NCBI GenBank assembly: GCA_964019055.1
Contig: OZ025219.1
Coordinates: forward strand, 5,785,868 to 5,849,867
Reading direction: 5' to 3'
Source: Anthopleura xanthogrammica
Lineage: Eukaryota; Cnidaria; Anthozoa; Actiniaria; Actiniidae
DNA: 64,000 nt
The notes beneath the pieces were generated by a model. That model did not search any database and was not told the DNA's origin. It was given only the letters and a program-made list of their open reading frames with translations. Positions 22,082-37,684 of this stretch are shown here, piece after piece. Every line of letters begins with the position of its first letter. Positions within the stretch are counted from its first letter, which is position 1. The translations under genes were made by a program, and so were the position numbers.

Positions 22082-22551
22082 TAGTAAAGAAATATTTCAA
22101 AAAGTATTGAAAAACCAATTACAAAATATAGAATGGAATTGTGTAATATGATGATTTATATATTTACCGAGGTCACTTTTTCACTTGATTAGATCGCTTG
22201 CTTTCAGGCATAAATGATATCAAAGTTTAGAGTAAACGGCAAAGTTTAGCAAAAACATTAAGTATACAAACTTAAATATAAAAAAAAACATCAAGTTACT
22301 TTGAATTTATTTTTATTTGCGTGCTGATCTCGAATTTTGATTTTGAAATCTCAGGGCAATTTGTTTTGTCCTCCTTAAGGCTATTATTTAAGAAGCAATT
22401 ACACCTAAGTGTTTTATCTATGTTTTTAAAGAGAGCCTTTTAGTCTGTGATCTATCTAGCTCGCTCTCATGAAATACAGTAAATGCATCATATTGTTGGT
22501 AGTTACAAAAAACTACGATGGAACATCAATAATATAGTTAGAGAAATGTAA

Positions 22552-24935
<2,384 letters not shown>

Positions 24936-25996
24936 CAACCAACAAAACAACCAACCAACCAACCAACCAACCATCCAACCAACCAACCAACCAACAAACC
25001 AACCAACCAACAAACCAACCAACCAACCAACCAACCAACCAACCAACTAACCAACCAACCAACCAACCAACCAACCAACCAACCAACTAACCAACCAACC
25101 AACAAACCAGCCAACCAACCAGCCAGCCAACCAACCAACCAACCAACCAGCCAATCAACCAACCAACCAACCAACTAACCAACCAGCCAATCAACCAACC
25201 AACCAACCAACCAACCAACCAACCAACCAACCAACTAACCAACCAACCAACCAACCAACCAACCAACTAACCAACCAACCAACCAACCAGCCAACCAACC
25301 AGCCAGCCAACCAACCAACCAACCAACCAACCAACCAACCAACCAGCCAATCAACCAACCAACCAACCAACCAACCAACTAACCAACCAGCCAATCAACC
25401 AACCAACCAACCAACCAACCAAACAACCAACCAGCCAATCAACCAACCAACCAACTAACCAACCAACCAACCAACCAACTAACCAACCAACCAACCAACC
25501 AACCAAACAACCAAATAACCAACCAACCAACCAACCAACCAAACAACCAATCAACTAACCAACCAACCAACCAACCAGCCAATCAACCAACCAACCAACC
25601 AACCGACCGACCAACCAACCAACCAACCAACCAACCAACCAACCAACCAACCAACCAACCAACCAACCATCCAACCATCCAACCAACCAACCAACCAACC
25701 AACCAACTAACCAACCAACCAACCAACCAACCAGCCAACCAACCAACCAACTAACCAACCAACCAACCAACCAGCCAATCAACCAACAAACCAACCAACC
25801 GACCGACCGACCAACCAACCAACCAACCAACCAACCATCCAACCAACCAACCAACCAACCAACCAACCAACTAACCAACCAACCAACCAACCAGCCAACC
25901 AACCAACCAACCAACCGACCGACCGACCGACCGACCGACCGACCGACCGACCGACCAACCAACCAACCAATAAACAAACCAACCAACCAACCAACC
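24936..25996. repeat. (CCAA)n satellite-like array, about 1.06 kb
   Basis: A tetranucleotide array with scattered variants (CCAACTAA, CCAGCCAA, CCATCC, CCGACC). The variants partly repeat as longer blocks, such as AACCAGCCAATCAACC, and a GACC-rich stretch lies at 25915-25955. The minus strand reads as long WLVG frames, which are artefacts of the tetramer. Confidence 0.97.
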
Positions 25997-26278
25997 GGCA
26001 AATAAACCAACTCGGAAGAGGAAAATGTATGTTAACAAATACCTTTTCTGCCATTTGGAGTAGGCTTAAGCTTAACAACAAGGATAATAGGTAATTTTTA
26101 ATTCAAATTTCTAAATCCTGCTCATCAAGTTTGATCAAATCTGACATGTGTAGGGGGAATTGTTTGATATGCCACTTCTCTACACACGAGCCTTTAGGCG
26201 AGTGTGTATACAAAGAAAATACAAGTGACGAGTGCCGGGGATATCCACAGTATGCCAAGAGAAACCATCGTATAATCA

Positions 26279-26417
26279 ATTTATCCCACACCATAGAAAA
26301 TACAAATGCGTAGATTCAACGCACGGTGCATGATGGGAGGGAAGAGTGAAATACCGACGAATATACAACGGCTTTCCTCCTTTCTGGTTGGCTGTATTTT
26401 CTATAATGTGGGATAAA
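26279..26417. repeat. Inverted-repeat element, about 139 bp
   Basis: TTATCCCACACCATAGAAAA at the left pairs with TTTTCTATAATGTGGGATAA at the right. Confidence 0.75.
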
Positions 26418-26584
26418 AATATATACCAGCTGCAAATATGGTAACCACAATAAACTGACTAATAGTAATCTTTGTTATCTTTGTTTTTTTTTACAAAATA
26501 GAGTATTGCTTAGAAAGTTGTTTGGGATTATTAATAACGTTGACAATGGTTCAGTTAATAGACAAAAGCAGTTGACAAAAGATA

Positions 26585-26777
26585 GAAGAGAAGAGAAGAG
26601 AGGAGAAGAGAAGAGAAGAGAAGAGAAGAGAAGAGAAGAGAAGAGAAGAGAAGAGAAGAGAAGAGAAGAGAAGAGAAGAGAAGAGAAGAGAAGAGAAGAG
26701 AAGAGAAGAGAAGAGAAGAGAAGAGAAGAGAAGAGAAGAGAAGAGAAGAGAAGAGAAGAGAAGAGAAGAGAAGAGAA
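26585..26777. repeat. (AAGAG)n microsatellite, about 38 copies
   Basis: A pentamer run with one early variant (GAGAGGAG). It is open in all frames on both strands, giving spurious proteins. Confidence 0.97.
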
Positions 26778-26866
26778 AATCTGAATATACTGTTCCATAT
26801 CCATAGATTTCAATCAAAGAAAAACATCTTTCTTATAATTCACAAAAAGCATTTCTAAATACCTGA

Positions 26867-27040
26867 AATGGCCCACTTTTGATATTCTGGTTGGGTGTTC
26901 ACGCAAAACAATTCAAGAGGTAGCTCCGGGGAAGCAATAGAGAGATCCTAATTAATTCTTTCATTTCGATCCCGGATATGACCTCGCCTTGATTAGTTTT
27001 GTGCGTGATCACTCAACCACAACATCCAAAGTAGGTTACT
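26867..27040. repeat. Diverged member of the 16048-16200 foldback family
   Basis: The left end GGCCCACTTTTGATATTCTG and the right end ATCACTCAACCACAACATCC match the other copy's ends, but the arms are more degraded. Confidence 0.65.
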
Positions 27041-28382
27041 GGGAGGTAAAAATCAAGCGCCGATTCGATCCAAAACAGGTGATGTTTACTTATGAACGTA
27101 AAAGTGTTAATTGATGACGGACAATTTAGCTTTTTCCTATTGTCTCCTGGGGTTTCGAACGTTCTATTCTGACTTAATCGATTATTATTGGACTTTTAGA
27201 AATCATTTCAATTTTTCAAGGACACTTTTAAGATGATGTAGCGCCAACCGTCTGCACATTTCTTATCGTTTTCACAAAATACTAAATTATTTTAGTATAA
27301 ACCTACTAATGGTCTATCACCAATCCTGCGCTCTGATTGGCTGAGCTAATAGTGGTCTATTAGTGATAGAATATTACAAATTAAAGTTTCAACCATGTAA
27401 AGATTTATTAAAATGTCAAGCTTTCTGACAAAGCGTCCATCATTAGGACAATTGCTTACTATCAATCACGTGACTTTTCTGGATTTGACTGGGGGGCAAC
27501 CAATGGTTGACTGGGGGGCAACTAGCGATTTTTAAGTCAAATCATGTCAAAATAACTCCTTAAAGTATTCTATCTGACTATTTGTACAACATGAAAGCAG
27601 AAAACAAGATATACAGACAACCTCTAGCATTCTCCAAGCAATGTGCATCAAAGCCCACAAAGCACTCTGGGAAATCGAGCCCTGCAAAAATGAAACCGGG
27701 AAATCATAGGAAATATCAGAAAAAAAATTACTGTTATTTTCGTCTGTTGAAATACTTACATTTCCATTGAAAATGTCGTAGGAAAAATTGTCAGATGAAT
27801 TTTCAGAGGAGCCAAAAAAGCGTAAGGGCTCGGTTTCCCATCATGCTTTGTGCTAGAAATTCGAGATCGTGTACGAGAGTGTTAGTTCCAAATCATTACC
27901 ATTATAGTCTAGTTTTTCATTGTTTAGTTGTTTTTTTTATTTTTTATATGGATTCTTATTTTTCTTTCAATAAATTTAGATTTATACATTTGTAATATAA
28001 TTAGTTTAGATTAGCATGGACGTGCAAGTTCTAACGAGTTTTATTGTAAGCTCCTTTGTGTCTACGTGTATAAATAAATTAAACTTACTTACTTACTTAA
28101 TTACTTCATAGTCTCGTGCTTTTCGTGTGTTTTTTTCCATTCCCCTTGTGTATTAGTGTTAGTGTATATTATGCGCATAATAAAGTTCTAGTTTTTTTTA
28201 CCGTTCACCGAGCACTGCGACACATCGTTTTGTAAGTATTCTTCGCTTTCTTCATCGTTTTTCTGTATTACTTTTGGTTTAAATTACTCCAGTTGCGACT
28301 TAGCCTTTTTTTTGTATATATTTAGGAACCGTTCATGTACGTTCACTTATGCTCACCGTTCACCGTTCACTGTTAGTATAGG
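27041..28382. other. Intergenic DNA, no gene seen
   Basis: A small direct repeat (GACTGGGGGGCAAC, at about 27487 and 27509) and a short TTACTTACTTAC run near 28085-28100 are visible. No supported exon was found. Confidence 0.4.
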
Positions 28383-28542
28383 AAATCGCACGACCTCGAG
28401 TACAATTTGGAAATTAATAGGTACGAGTAATGTTTTGAAAGTTCTTGTAATTGCACGAGCCTTTAGGCGAGTGCAATTAAAGAACTTTCAAAACATTACG
28501 AGTGCCTATTAATTCCAAATTGTACGAGAAGGTCGTGCGATT
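28383..28542. repeat. Foldback miniature element, 160 bp
   Basis: A near-perfect palindrome: AAATCGCACGACCT..GTACAATTTGGAAATTAATA on the left and its complement on the right, around the loop GAGCCTTTAGGCGA. The loop with its edges (CACGAGCCTTTAGGCGAGTG) also occurs at about 26187-26206. Confidence 0.85.
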
Positions 28543-28559
28543 TTTTATTTATAGTTCAC

Positions 28560-30195
28560 TCGACAAAATTTTATAAAACATGCGAAGCGAAGGCATTGAT
28601 CCATCTCCATTGCCTTTGACTCTATATGACCGACCCTTCTCCAAGAACGCTAAGTCAAGAACAGCATAGAAAGTGTTAACGTTGCTGTAAAACCTTTTTA
28701 GATTAGTATTTTATGTATGATTTGAACTACAAAATACTAGAAAATAATTTTATATCTCAAGTAAAAAGCCATTTTAATGCATGTTTACAACTATTGAATG
28801 ACAGTACTGACAGCTAAACAGCGAATCAAGAAGCGACTTTTCTTTGAAAACGTACTGTGTGAAAACTAAGCCAAAGTTGAGAGTTTACAGTTCGCTAATT
28901 TAAGTTTTTTTCCTCTTAGCATTTGCTAATAACTGCTAAAACACAATTTCAAAAATACTTTCTTTGAAAACAAGTTAGCTGGACAACATCAAAAGGGATA
29001 AAAGCGACAAATATGTCGTTCAAGTTAAGAGTTTTGAAGTACAGCTTGCCGTGAACGAGTCGCCAGTGATCAAACCATGTGCTTTGGATATTATTCCCTC
29101 CTGTAGCTTGAAGAATTTCGCTGCTATTTTCTTTGAATGGTGAATTATCTGAAGATTTTATTATTTCAAGACTGGATTGACAACTTAGGATCAATTAACT
29201 TGTGATAAATAGCTGAATTCGTCTCTCTACAACTACTCGACAGTTTGCCGGTAAGATTTGATCTTAACTATTTTCAAAACAAAAAACAAGCCTCTACTCG
29301 CTGTGTTTTTTCGCTAAACGGAAAGAAATTTGCTTTAAAACTATTGTTAGCTGTTTTCTACATATTGTACAATTATTGTAGATGTGGTGTTGAATATATT
29401 TTTCGAGAAGACCACAGAAGACAACAGGTAGTAAAACTCCAACTCAAATTGTTTGGCGAAAACTAGAAAGAAAAACCAACTATCTACTACAAAACATGAT
29501 TTATTACGTCTTGAATTTGTCTAGTTATCATAATTTGAGGCCTTCCTATGTGTGTATTAAACAGTTTTCTGAAATTTTTGTATTTTAATCTATAAAACAC
29601 TGATTTTTTTTGGGAATTTCACTCATTTCACTGGGGAAATTTGCCGCTTTTGGCCGTGTTTCCATAGCGACCTAATTGGTACTCCCGCGGAGTACCAATT
29701 AACGCTCTAATTGTACTCCTCTAGACCAATCAGAATCGAGTAATTTTGTCGTGCGTACTATAAATTGTGAAACAAAAGGGATGAAACGCGTTCATAGTGT
29801 GTCGAACGTCCTACAATAGAGAGATTAGTTGATAACAAGCGGCAACTATGGTGATAAAATGTAGAACATAAGTTGGTAATTACAAAAATATTATTTTTCT
29901 TAGATTTAAATAAAAACGAGGCTCGTTCTGAGAAATTCATACTTGATCTTGCTTCCTAGTATATTTTGTAAATTCGCTGCTATGCGGTCCGCTCTTGTCA
30001 GATAATGTAGGCCATTTTATTGAAAAACTATCTGTTTACTAGAAAAGGATATCTTTAGAAGAAAGCAAAGAAAGAGGAGAAATTAAAGAATAAAATAAAA
30101 AGTCGTGGGAGGCCGAAAAAAGGGAACTGAGTTCTTTGTAGAATGAATGAACAAGCACATGAATGAACGTATGAACTAGCGAATGAGTGAACCAG
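28560..30195. other. Intergenic DNA with one hairpin, no gene seen
   Basis: A compact hairpin, ATTGGTACTC ccgcg GAGTACCAAT, lies at about 29675-29700. The short frames at 28949-29194 (minus) and 29245-29466 (plus) have no recognisable features. Confidence 0.4.
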
Positions 30196-30198
30196 TAA

Positions 30199-30314
<116 letters not shown>

Positions 30315-31463
30315 ATTTTATTCTTTTGAGATGCTCAGCATTGAATTGAAATCCTTTCAGCTTAACTTTGAATTTCAGAATGCAATTCCTTTTTAATCCC
30401 TAAAAAAACTCGATCATGAGTTTGTAGTTGAAATTGAAAATGGGCACCATTTAAGATATTTTCAGAAATTTCAAGCCCGGCCCTGATAGCCCTGATAACC
30501 CCCAAAGGGCTATATCTTGATTTGTCTCTGCTGATGAACTCTCTAGAAGTTGAATAACTAGGTGACGTTACCGACTAGCTCTCGATCCGGCAATGTTTTC
30601 AACGGCCTACTCTAAGGCTACCCAAGTACACAAATTTGGATCTTTTTCAACTCTTGTAGTATCTGCCAAACCGGCTGAGTTGGTTTATATCATTCCAAAG
30701 CTGAAGGCCAGCTGATCTGAGAAAAATCGTAAGCCAATCAGAATTGGGAAAATTTGCAAAACTGAGGTGTCATCCTTAGTAGCCCGACAACTCGGGAAAC
30801 GGTCATTTTTTCAATTTTATTTCCCCACTCAATGTATATCATAGTAAGTTATACAAAATATCAAAAACGTCTCCCGAAAATCTTAGACTAGTTTTAAGTA
30901 TAGATATAGAATTTTATGTCAGTTTTTGCAAAATTCTTGACACCCCAGTTTTAATTTGCAGTGATGCAAAAAGATCAACCTGTGAGAAAGCAAGTTCAAT
31001 AACGTGCCCGCAAAAGATCGTATCGTCATCTTGACAAAGTAGAGTTTAGCGGACGTCAATCGAGAGTCAAGTTCAGCTGGAATTTTCCGTTTCATAGATA
31101 TAGGACTCAATTTGCGAATAACAAAAATAGTGTCCCCTTTCTCTCAATTTTTTCCTTTTTTCTGTGCCAGAAAATTCTAAAATTGCGTAATAGTACCCAG
31201 GGTACCGAATAAAGTTTATTTCTTAATATTCAGACATCTTAAGCAGTCAGACTTGTTTGAGCAATCGATCGTCTTGTCGCGCCGTCTCAAACAAGCAAAA
31301 ATGGGCAAGTGACTTATAAAAATGATATTTCATAAAAATCGTATTCACTCGTATTCAGCATCAATGGTTTTACAATACATAAAGTGAAAATGAACGAAAG
31401 AAAAAGCGATAGAAAGATAGCGGAAAGAAAAGAAAGACAGGAAGGAAGAATGGGGGAGAGGGA

Positions 31464-31660
31464 GAAAGGAAGAAAGGAAGAAAGGAAGAAAGGAAGAAAG
31501 GAAGAAAGGAAGAAAGGAAGAAACGAAGAAAGGAAGAAAGGAAGAAAGGAAGAAAGGAAGAAAGGAAGAAAGGAAGAAAGGAAGAAAGGAAGAAAGGAAG
31601 AAAGGAAGTAAGGAAGAAAGGAAGAAAGGAAGAAAAGAAAAAAAGAAGAAAGGAAGAAAG
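31464..31660. repeat. (GGAAGAAA)n microsatellite
   Basis: About 23 octamer copies with rare substitutions. Long frames on both strands across it are artefacts. Confidence 0.95.
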
Positions 31661-31689
31661 AATAAATGGAAAAATCCTACCTTGGTACA

Positions 31690-32355
31690 TATAGATTAGC
31701 TAACGTTAAAAATAAATAACTTGAGTAAATAATAAAATCAAAAAAAATCCCACATATATATTATTTTAATCATAAAAAAAGGTATCTAACATGCAAGGTA
31801 ACAAATACAACTTACCTTCCGACAGATGTGAAAAAATAATGTGTCTTGTTTGGTCAAAAGTTGATGACAAAAACTATATCGCGCTCTTAAGGCACTTTAC
31901 AACTGTATTCTGCTTTTTGTCTTCAAAGATACCAAATTTAAACACCATTAGTCTCTACTCCTTATTTTAAGCGATATCCTCCCTTTAGGTGTACAGCCGG
32001 AGACAGCAGATCAGAACGGATAGGAAAAAAATACTTGATATTTTCAAGGATTATTATCTCCAGTAGGTGAAAGCTAAGCTAAATGCACAACAGTGATTTG
32101 TTTTGAAAAAATTGTCAACTTACACTTTGAGCCAGGAAATGTTCTTTGATATGCCTGCTGTTGTTACAAGAGTTGATGTCATGAGTTTCAGTTATGTTTT
32201 ATCATTTTACCCCAATATAAAGAAAAAAATTGTATCCCTCGAAAGGCGCTTAAAATACGAAAAAATTTGTTTTAATTAGCACATTCGCAGCTATTACCTT
32301 TTAATCGTTATTTTTCCAACAGAAAAGCAAGGAAAAAGTCGCTTTATTATAGACC
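31690..32355. other. Intergenic DNA, no gene seen
   Basis: No supported exon, RNA gene or repeat was identified. Confidence 0.4.
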
Positions 32356-32497
32356 CTTTTAATAAATCCTACAGTGCTTTAATTTCCACGTTTGACGTCA
32401 AATTTATTCTTTTCAATTTCATTCCAAAACACAATTTTCAAAAGAATAAGTTTGACGTCGAACGCGGAAAATAAAGCATTGTAAGATTTATTAAAAG
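32356..32497. repeat. Inverted-repeat element, 142 bp
   Basis: The left arm CTTTTAATAAATCCTACAGT pairs with the right end ..GTAAGATTTATTAAAAG. The inner TTTGACGTC motifs also face each other. Confidence 0.75.
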
Positions 32498-32817
32498 TGT
32501 CAATAGGCCTGATGAAAAAAATATTTTCAAGATGTTTTCAGTGTTTCTTTGTGTTTATGATTATAATTGCATTAACTTCAAGAACTAAAGTATTTGTTTT
32601 GTTTTGATTTGTTTTGTTTGCAGGGAGCTCGAGTAAGATCATTGATAATGAACCCCTAAGGGAAGGGTCTGTAGCTGCTTATTCAAAAGGATATATACGT
32701 ATATTTCTTTATTCGGTTGATGATTTTATTTTCAGTAGTCGGGGAATGTCAATGTTCTAGTCACTGCGCTCCATGTAAACATTACATCCTTGGCTTCTTA
32801 TTCCTTCTTATCTCTTT

Positions 32818-32883
32818 TTACTTCTCTTCTCTTCTCTTCTCTTCTCTTTTCTTCTCTTCTCTTCTCTTCTCTTCTCTTCTCTC
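32818..32883. repeat. (CTCTT)n microsatellite
   Basis: About 13 pentamers, complementary in type to the (AAGAG)n array at 26585-26777. Confidence 0.95.
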
Positions 32884-33506
32884 CTATCTTCTCTTTCTTT
32901 CTACTTTACCTTCTTTCTCCCTGTCTCCCATTCTTCCTGTCTTTCTTTCTTTTTTTCTCGATTTCTTATATATTTTTTATTAAATGGCTCCAATTGCAAA
33001 TGTTCAAATTATCTAGAATTAGGCAGAACATTTCTTTAACCGTGATCAATGTCCCATGATTTTAATTCCTAAGGTAAAAAAAAATGACGTAAAAAAAGAA
33101 CAGCAACGAAAAGAATAATTGATGATTACAGTTTGATATATCTATTGATATTTTTCACATTACTTTTTTTACGATCAACGATTTTGACATAACTTTTCTT
33201 ACGATTTTACGATCAACGATTTATCTTTAACCTCGCTTTTTTTATCAGCTCGGTTATAATGATATACCATTTGTCATACTTAGATTGACTAAGCTCTTAC
33301 GAGCCTATAAACTAGTAATTCGCTAAGCATATTGCGGTTCGAATGCGCAGAGCGATATATGAATTGTCACATTAAATGTGTATGTTAAAAAACGTCTTGC
33401 GTAGGCTGTTGGGGAAGTTTAAAGGCTGCATTCTTATCTCAAGAAAAAAGTATTCTTGTAAGTTGCAATTTGAACTAATAAACGGAAGATAAAAAAGAAA
33501 AAGAAA

Positions 33507-33806
33507 GATAGAATGAATGAATGAATGAAAGAAAGAAAGAAAGAAAGAATGAATGAATGAATGAATGAAAGAGAGAGAAAAAGAAAAAAAGAAAGAAGGA
33601 AAGAAGGAAAGAAAGAAAGAAAGAATGAAAGAATGAAAGAATGAATGAATGAAAGAAAGAAAGAAAGAAAGAAAGAATGAATGAATGAATGAATGAATGA
33701 ATGAATGAATGAATAAATGAATGAATGAATGGATGAATGAATGAATAAAAGTAAGAAAGAAAGAAAGAAAGAATGAATGAAAGAAAGAAAGATCGAAAGA
33801 AAGAAA
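33507..33806. repeat. Mixed (GAAA)/(GAAT) microsatellite
   Basis: Alternating blocks of GAAA and GAAT tetramers over about 300 bp, with one GGAAA/AAGG patch. Confidence 0.95.
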
Positions 33807-34241
33807 TAGAGATAGAAATCTAAATCTGCTTGAATAGCTTATATTTCACTATGTAAAATTTCATTTCACTTCGGTTTCATTCCATTTTTACATGAAAATT
33901 AGGTCAGGAAATGAGACGTTAAGAGCTTCAAGGCTTTTCACGGTGAAAACTTTTGTCTTAAATTGGCTTTGGTCTGGCTACACGTGTTGATAACAGCCAT
34001 TATCCGTGACGTATCGTGGATATCGCATGCCTATATTACTAAAAGCCTGACAGTAATAGGAATCCATGCAGTAGGATACTTTTTATGACCACCTTTGATG
34101 CTACCGTAAATGAAAGCAAATTGTTAAATGGCTGATTCTTAAATTCATTAAAGTTGGCATGTAATGCTTGTAAGAGATACGGTCGCGTTCCTTGTTGATA
34201 TTATACCAATTCAAATGAATACCAGGTGTTGAGGGAGAACA

Positions 34242-34515
34242 AAAAAAAACGAGTTTGCTGTTAGAAGTAGCCTGTTTGCAGCTCGACTTTAACTCTGGTT
34301 AAGACTCTGAAAGAAAGGCTTTACTATACTCTTCGATATTCCCCTTATTTCCCAATAGCCATGTGAGCAGAAGAATGAAAAAAACCCAAACGAGTTTGCT
34401 TTCAGAATTAGCCTGTGTGCAGCTCGACTGTAACTCTGGTTAAGACTCTGAAAGAAAGGCTTTACTATACCCTTTGATATTCCCCTTCTTTTCCAATAGC
34501 CATGCGAGCAGAAGA
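34242..34515. repeat. Two-copy tandem duplication, about 135-bp unit
   Basis: Two copies contain ACGAGTTTGCT, GCAGCTCGACT, AACTCTGGTTAAGACTCTGA, AGAAAGGCTTTACTATAC and CAATAGCCATG.GAGCAGAAG in order. Confidence 0.85.
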
Positions 34516-35489
34516 AAAGGAGCAAAGTAACCCACGTTATTTTTTTTAAACTGAGTAAACGTGTATTCAACTACATGAATCAATGTGAATCCATCTGAAG
34601 TTTAAATGAGAACTGCTGTGCTACAAAGAAAGGTACTCATGGCATCCTTCAACTTGACGGCTTGAAATCAACGGAATATTATTTTACTAAAATTGAACTA
34701 ATCTGTTCCACCATCTTTTAAATAAAAACAACTGATACATAAGAATGAAAAAAAATCTCCATATTTGACATACCATTGTAATTCTTTTTCTTTCTTTTTT
34801 TGTTTACTGCCTCGTTAGTTCGTTCTGCATCATTTCATTTCATTTCATTTTTTGGGTTTGAATAATAAATATATTTCTTATTTTATACTCTAATTTTTCA
34901 TTTAACTTAAGGTAGCTAATCACCTTAGATTAACATACGGAGAACATGCACTTTTACAAAGCACAAATTCAAAAGATAGCAATAATTTTACAAAAATATA
35001 TAACTTAAATAAAAAAAATAAAAAAAATTGACTTACTCAAAATTAAACGTATTGCTCCTTCAAGTTGAACTCAATCAGTCGCCTTTTCAAAGTTATCGAG
35101 CTCACTACTTCGTCCTCGGATCTCGAAGCGTATAATAAATTAATTCCGTGCCTTGAATGATAACGATAACCAATACCACCTCAGAGCACAGCTTTTATAA
35201 TCCCCGTATTGAGTTATTGAACCCTCCAATCAGCTTCTAGTAATTTCTTATTTCCTCACTTCGTACTATATAATTAAAGGATCACGTCTTGCGTAAAATA
35301 AATCATCATTATGGGATTGATATCACAAATACTTAGCGCCAGAGTAGAGCCCGGTTCAAGTGATCTTGCTCTAAACCAATCATAATGCAAAAAAACTTAC
35401 ACCGGAGTTGGAATCTAGTGTTATATCATCGTGCGTTTTCCAAGCTATTTGTCGATGAATACTTTTTTTCTTCCTCCTAAATTCTAATT
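34516..35489. other. Intergenic DNA, no gene seen
   Basis: AT-rich with CATTTCATTT and AAAAT repeats. No supported exon. Confidence 0.4.
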
Positions 35490-35657
35490 CGATCCGTGAG
35501 TTAGCCGTGCTCTGGTCTAGATCAGTCCAGAGGTTGTTTCAAGGTTCGATATGTGAGTTAGCCATGCTCTGACTTAGATCAGCCCAGAAGTTGTTTCAAG
35601 GTTCGATATGTGAGTTAGCCATGTCCTGACTTAGATCCGTCCAGAGGTTGTTTCAGG
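35490..35657. repeat. Three-copy tandem repeat, about 58-bp unit
   Basis: Three units contain TTCGAT(C/A)(C/T)GTGAGTTAGCC, CTTAGATC(A/C) and CAGAGGTTGTTTCA.G. Confidence 0.8.
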
Positions 35658-35659
35658 CT

Positions 35660-36600
35660 TATCAAATCATTGTTTGATTTCGCTATAAATCTGAATTCGC
35701 TTTAATCAAGCGGCCATTTTGATTGAAACAATAGGTTTTAAATCCCTTGGGTCCCCTTGTCCTTGCTTTGAGGCGGTTCAGAACTCCTATACAAAACAAA
35801 TGTTTTTACTGTCATGGGAATAAATATCGACGCCTTATGAAAGTCCATAGTTCTGATCACTGTTTTCCCCAACCACCTTTGAGTATTATTTTAATTTTAT
35901 CACTAACGCTTAAGAAGGACAATATAGATGAGACTCGAAGGACTTCAGTTCAAAGGAAATGCCACTTAGTGTGATAAAAGAAAAATAGTCGTTATCCATA
36001 TCACTTTTTCATTATCGTTATACGAACTCTTTTGTCATGTCGATCAACATTGATTCTTAATTTTCTCAGCAATGAACACAACCCACCTGCACGAAAAAAA
36101 GAAACAAAAATTCGGGATGTGACGTCGGCCTTACACAAAGTGCAAGATTACACGATTTTCTTTACACGCTGGAAAAATAAATAAAGTCTGAAGCTGCATG
36201 CTCAAGTGATTTGACGTAGAAGCTACAACTCTCAACTGACATAGCTTTCCGTCAGCGTTTTAATGATTGTTTGTTTAGAGCGAAAACGTCGAAGAACAGT
36301 GATTATCTGCAAGCTTAAAATTGATCTTTTGTAATTCCCTTTCTTGCTTTTACTCCATCAAAGGGTTTTGAGAACGAGGGACAATTAAAGTATTTAAGTT
36401 AGGAACCACACGAAGGTAAAAATGGTCAACAAAAAAAAAAGAGTAAATAAATAAATAAATAAATGAATAGGATTTAGCAGTGGTATTCCCACCCAGTGGT
36501 TCTTCGATTCATACACTGAAATTCCAATTGGAATTTAGAAGTTGATGGTATTTTTTTTCCTGGAATTCTTTACAGGGATGATATAGCTGGGAGATGTGCC
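35660..36600. other. Intergenic DNA, no gene seen
   Basis: The 75-codon frame at 35747-35974 has no recognisable domain or splice context. An (AAAT)n patch lies at 36446-36465. Confidence 0.4.
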
Positions 36601-36609
36601 TGGTAGAAG

Positions 36610-37680
36610 GCCGATTGATCCCCCCCCCCCCCCCCCGAATTAATTCTCACAGGAATAATAAACCTGGGTCATTTTACCTGGTAGAGGGCTTGATTCCCCC
36701 CCCCCCCCGAATTAATTCTCACAGGAATAATAAACCTGGGTAATTTTACCTGGTATAGGGCTTGATTCCCCCCCCCCCAGAATTAATTCTTACAGGAATA
36801 ATAAACCTGGGTAATTTTACCTGGTAGAGGTCTTGAATCCCCCCCCCCCCCCCGAATTAATTCTCACAGGAATAATAAACCTGGGTAATTTTACCTGGTA
36901 GAGGGCTTGAATCCCCCCCCCCCCCAGAATTAATTCTTACAGGAATAATAAACCTGGGTAATTTTACCTGGTAGAGGGCTTGAATCCTCCCTCCCCCGAA
37001 TTACTTCTCACAGGAATAATAAACCTGGGTAATTTTACCTGGTAGAGGGCTTCAATCCCCCCCCCCCCCCAGAATTAATTCTCACAGGAATAATAAACCT
37101 GGGTAATTTTACCTGGTAGAGGTCTTGAATCCCCCCCCCCCCGAATTAATTCTCACAGGAATAATAAACCTGGGTAATTTTACCTGGTAGAGGGCTTGAA
37201 TCCCCCCCCCCCCCCCCCCCGCAATTAATTCTCACAGGAATAATATACCTGTGAGACCTGGTAAAGGGCTGAGTCCCACCGGGAATTCCTCACAAAGATA
37301 ATATGCCTGGGGGAATACCCGGGAGAGGGTTTGAATTTCCCACCGGGTATTCCTCACATGGAAAATATACCTTAAGGGGCATACCCGGTAGAGCGGTTGA
37401 ACCTCCCTCCCCCACCTGAATTTATCACAGGAATCAGTCATATACCTCGCAATCATACCTATGAGAGGCAATGCCCCCCCCCCCCTCCCCGTGCAATTCC
37501 CCACAGGGATCAGCAAATACCTGGGAGATATACCTGATAGTTGGGTTGAATCCTCCTCCCCCTCCCCCCTCCGGGAATTCCTCACAGGGATCAGTAATAT
37601 ACCTGGGAGATATACTAGAGGGGTTGAACCCGTCCCTCCGGGAATTCCTCACAGGGGTATATCTGAGTAATATACCGGGT
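36610..37680. repeat. 72-bp minisatellite with a poly-C run in every unit
   Basis: At least eight close copies (36610-37250) each hold a C run of about 8-20 bases, then GAATTAATTCTCACAGGAAT, AATAAACCTGGGTAATTTTA and CCTGGTAGAGGGCTTGAAT. More diverged units continue to about 37680 (GGGAATTCCTCACAGG, ATATACCTGGGAGATA). C-run length varies between units. The minus strand therefore carries regularly spaced G runs. Confidence 0.92.
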
Positions 37681-37684
37681 AGAA

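Noticed and set aside
26475..26817. Frames of FSSLL and REEKR repeats
   Set aside because: Products of the (AAGAG)n microsatellite.
33301..33360. Possible tRNA B-box (GCGGTTCGAATGC)
   Set aside because: There is no matching A-box, acceptor stem or cloverleaf around it.
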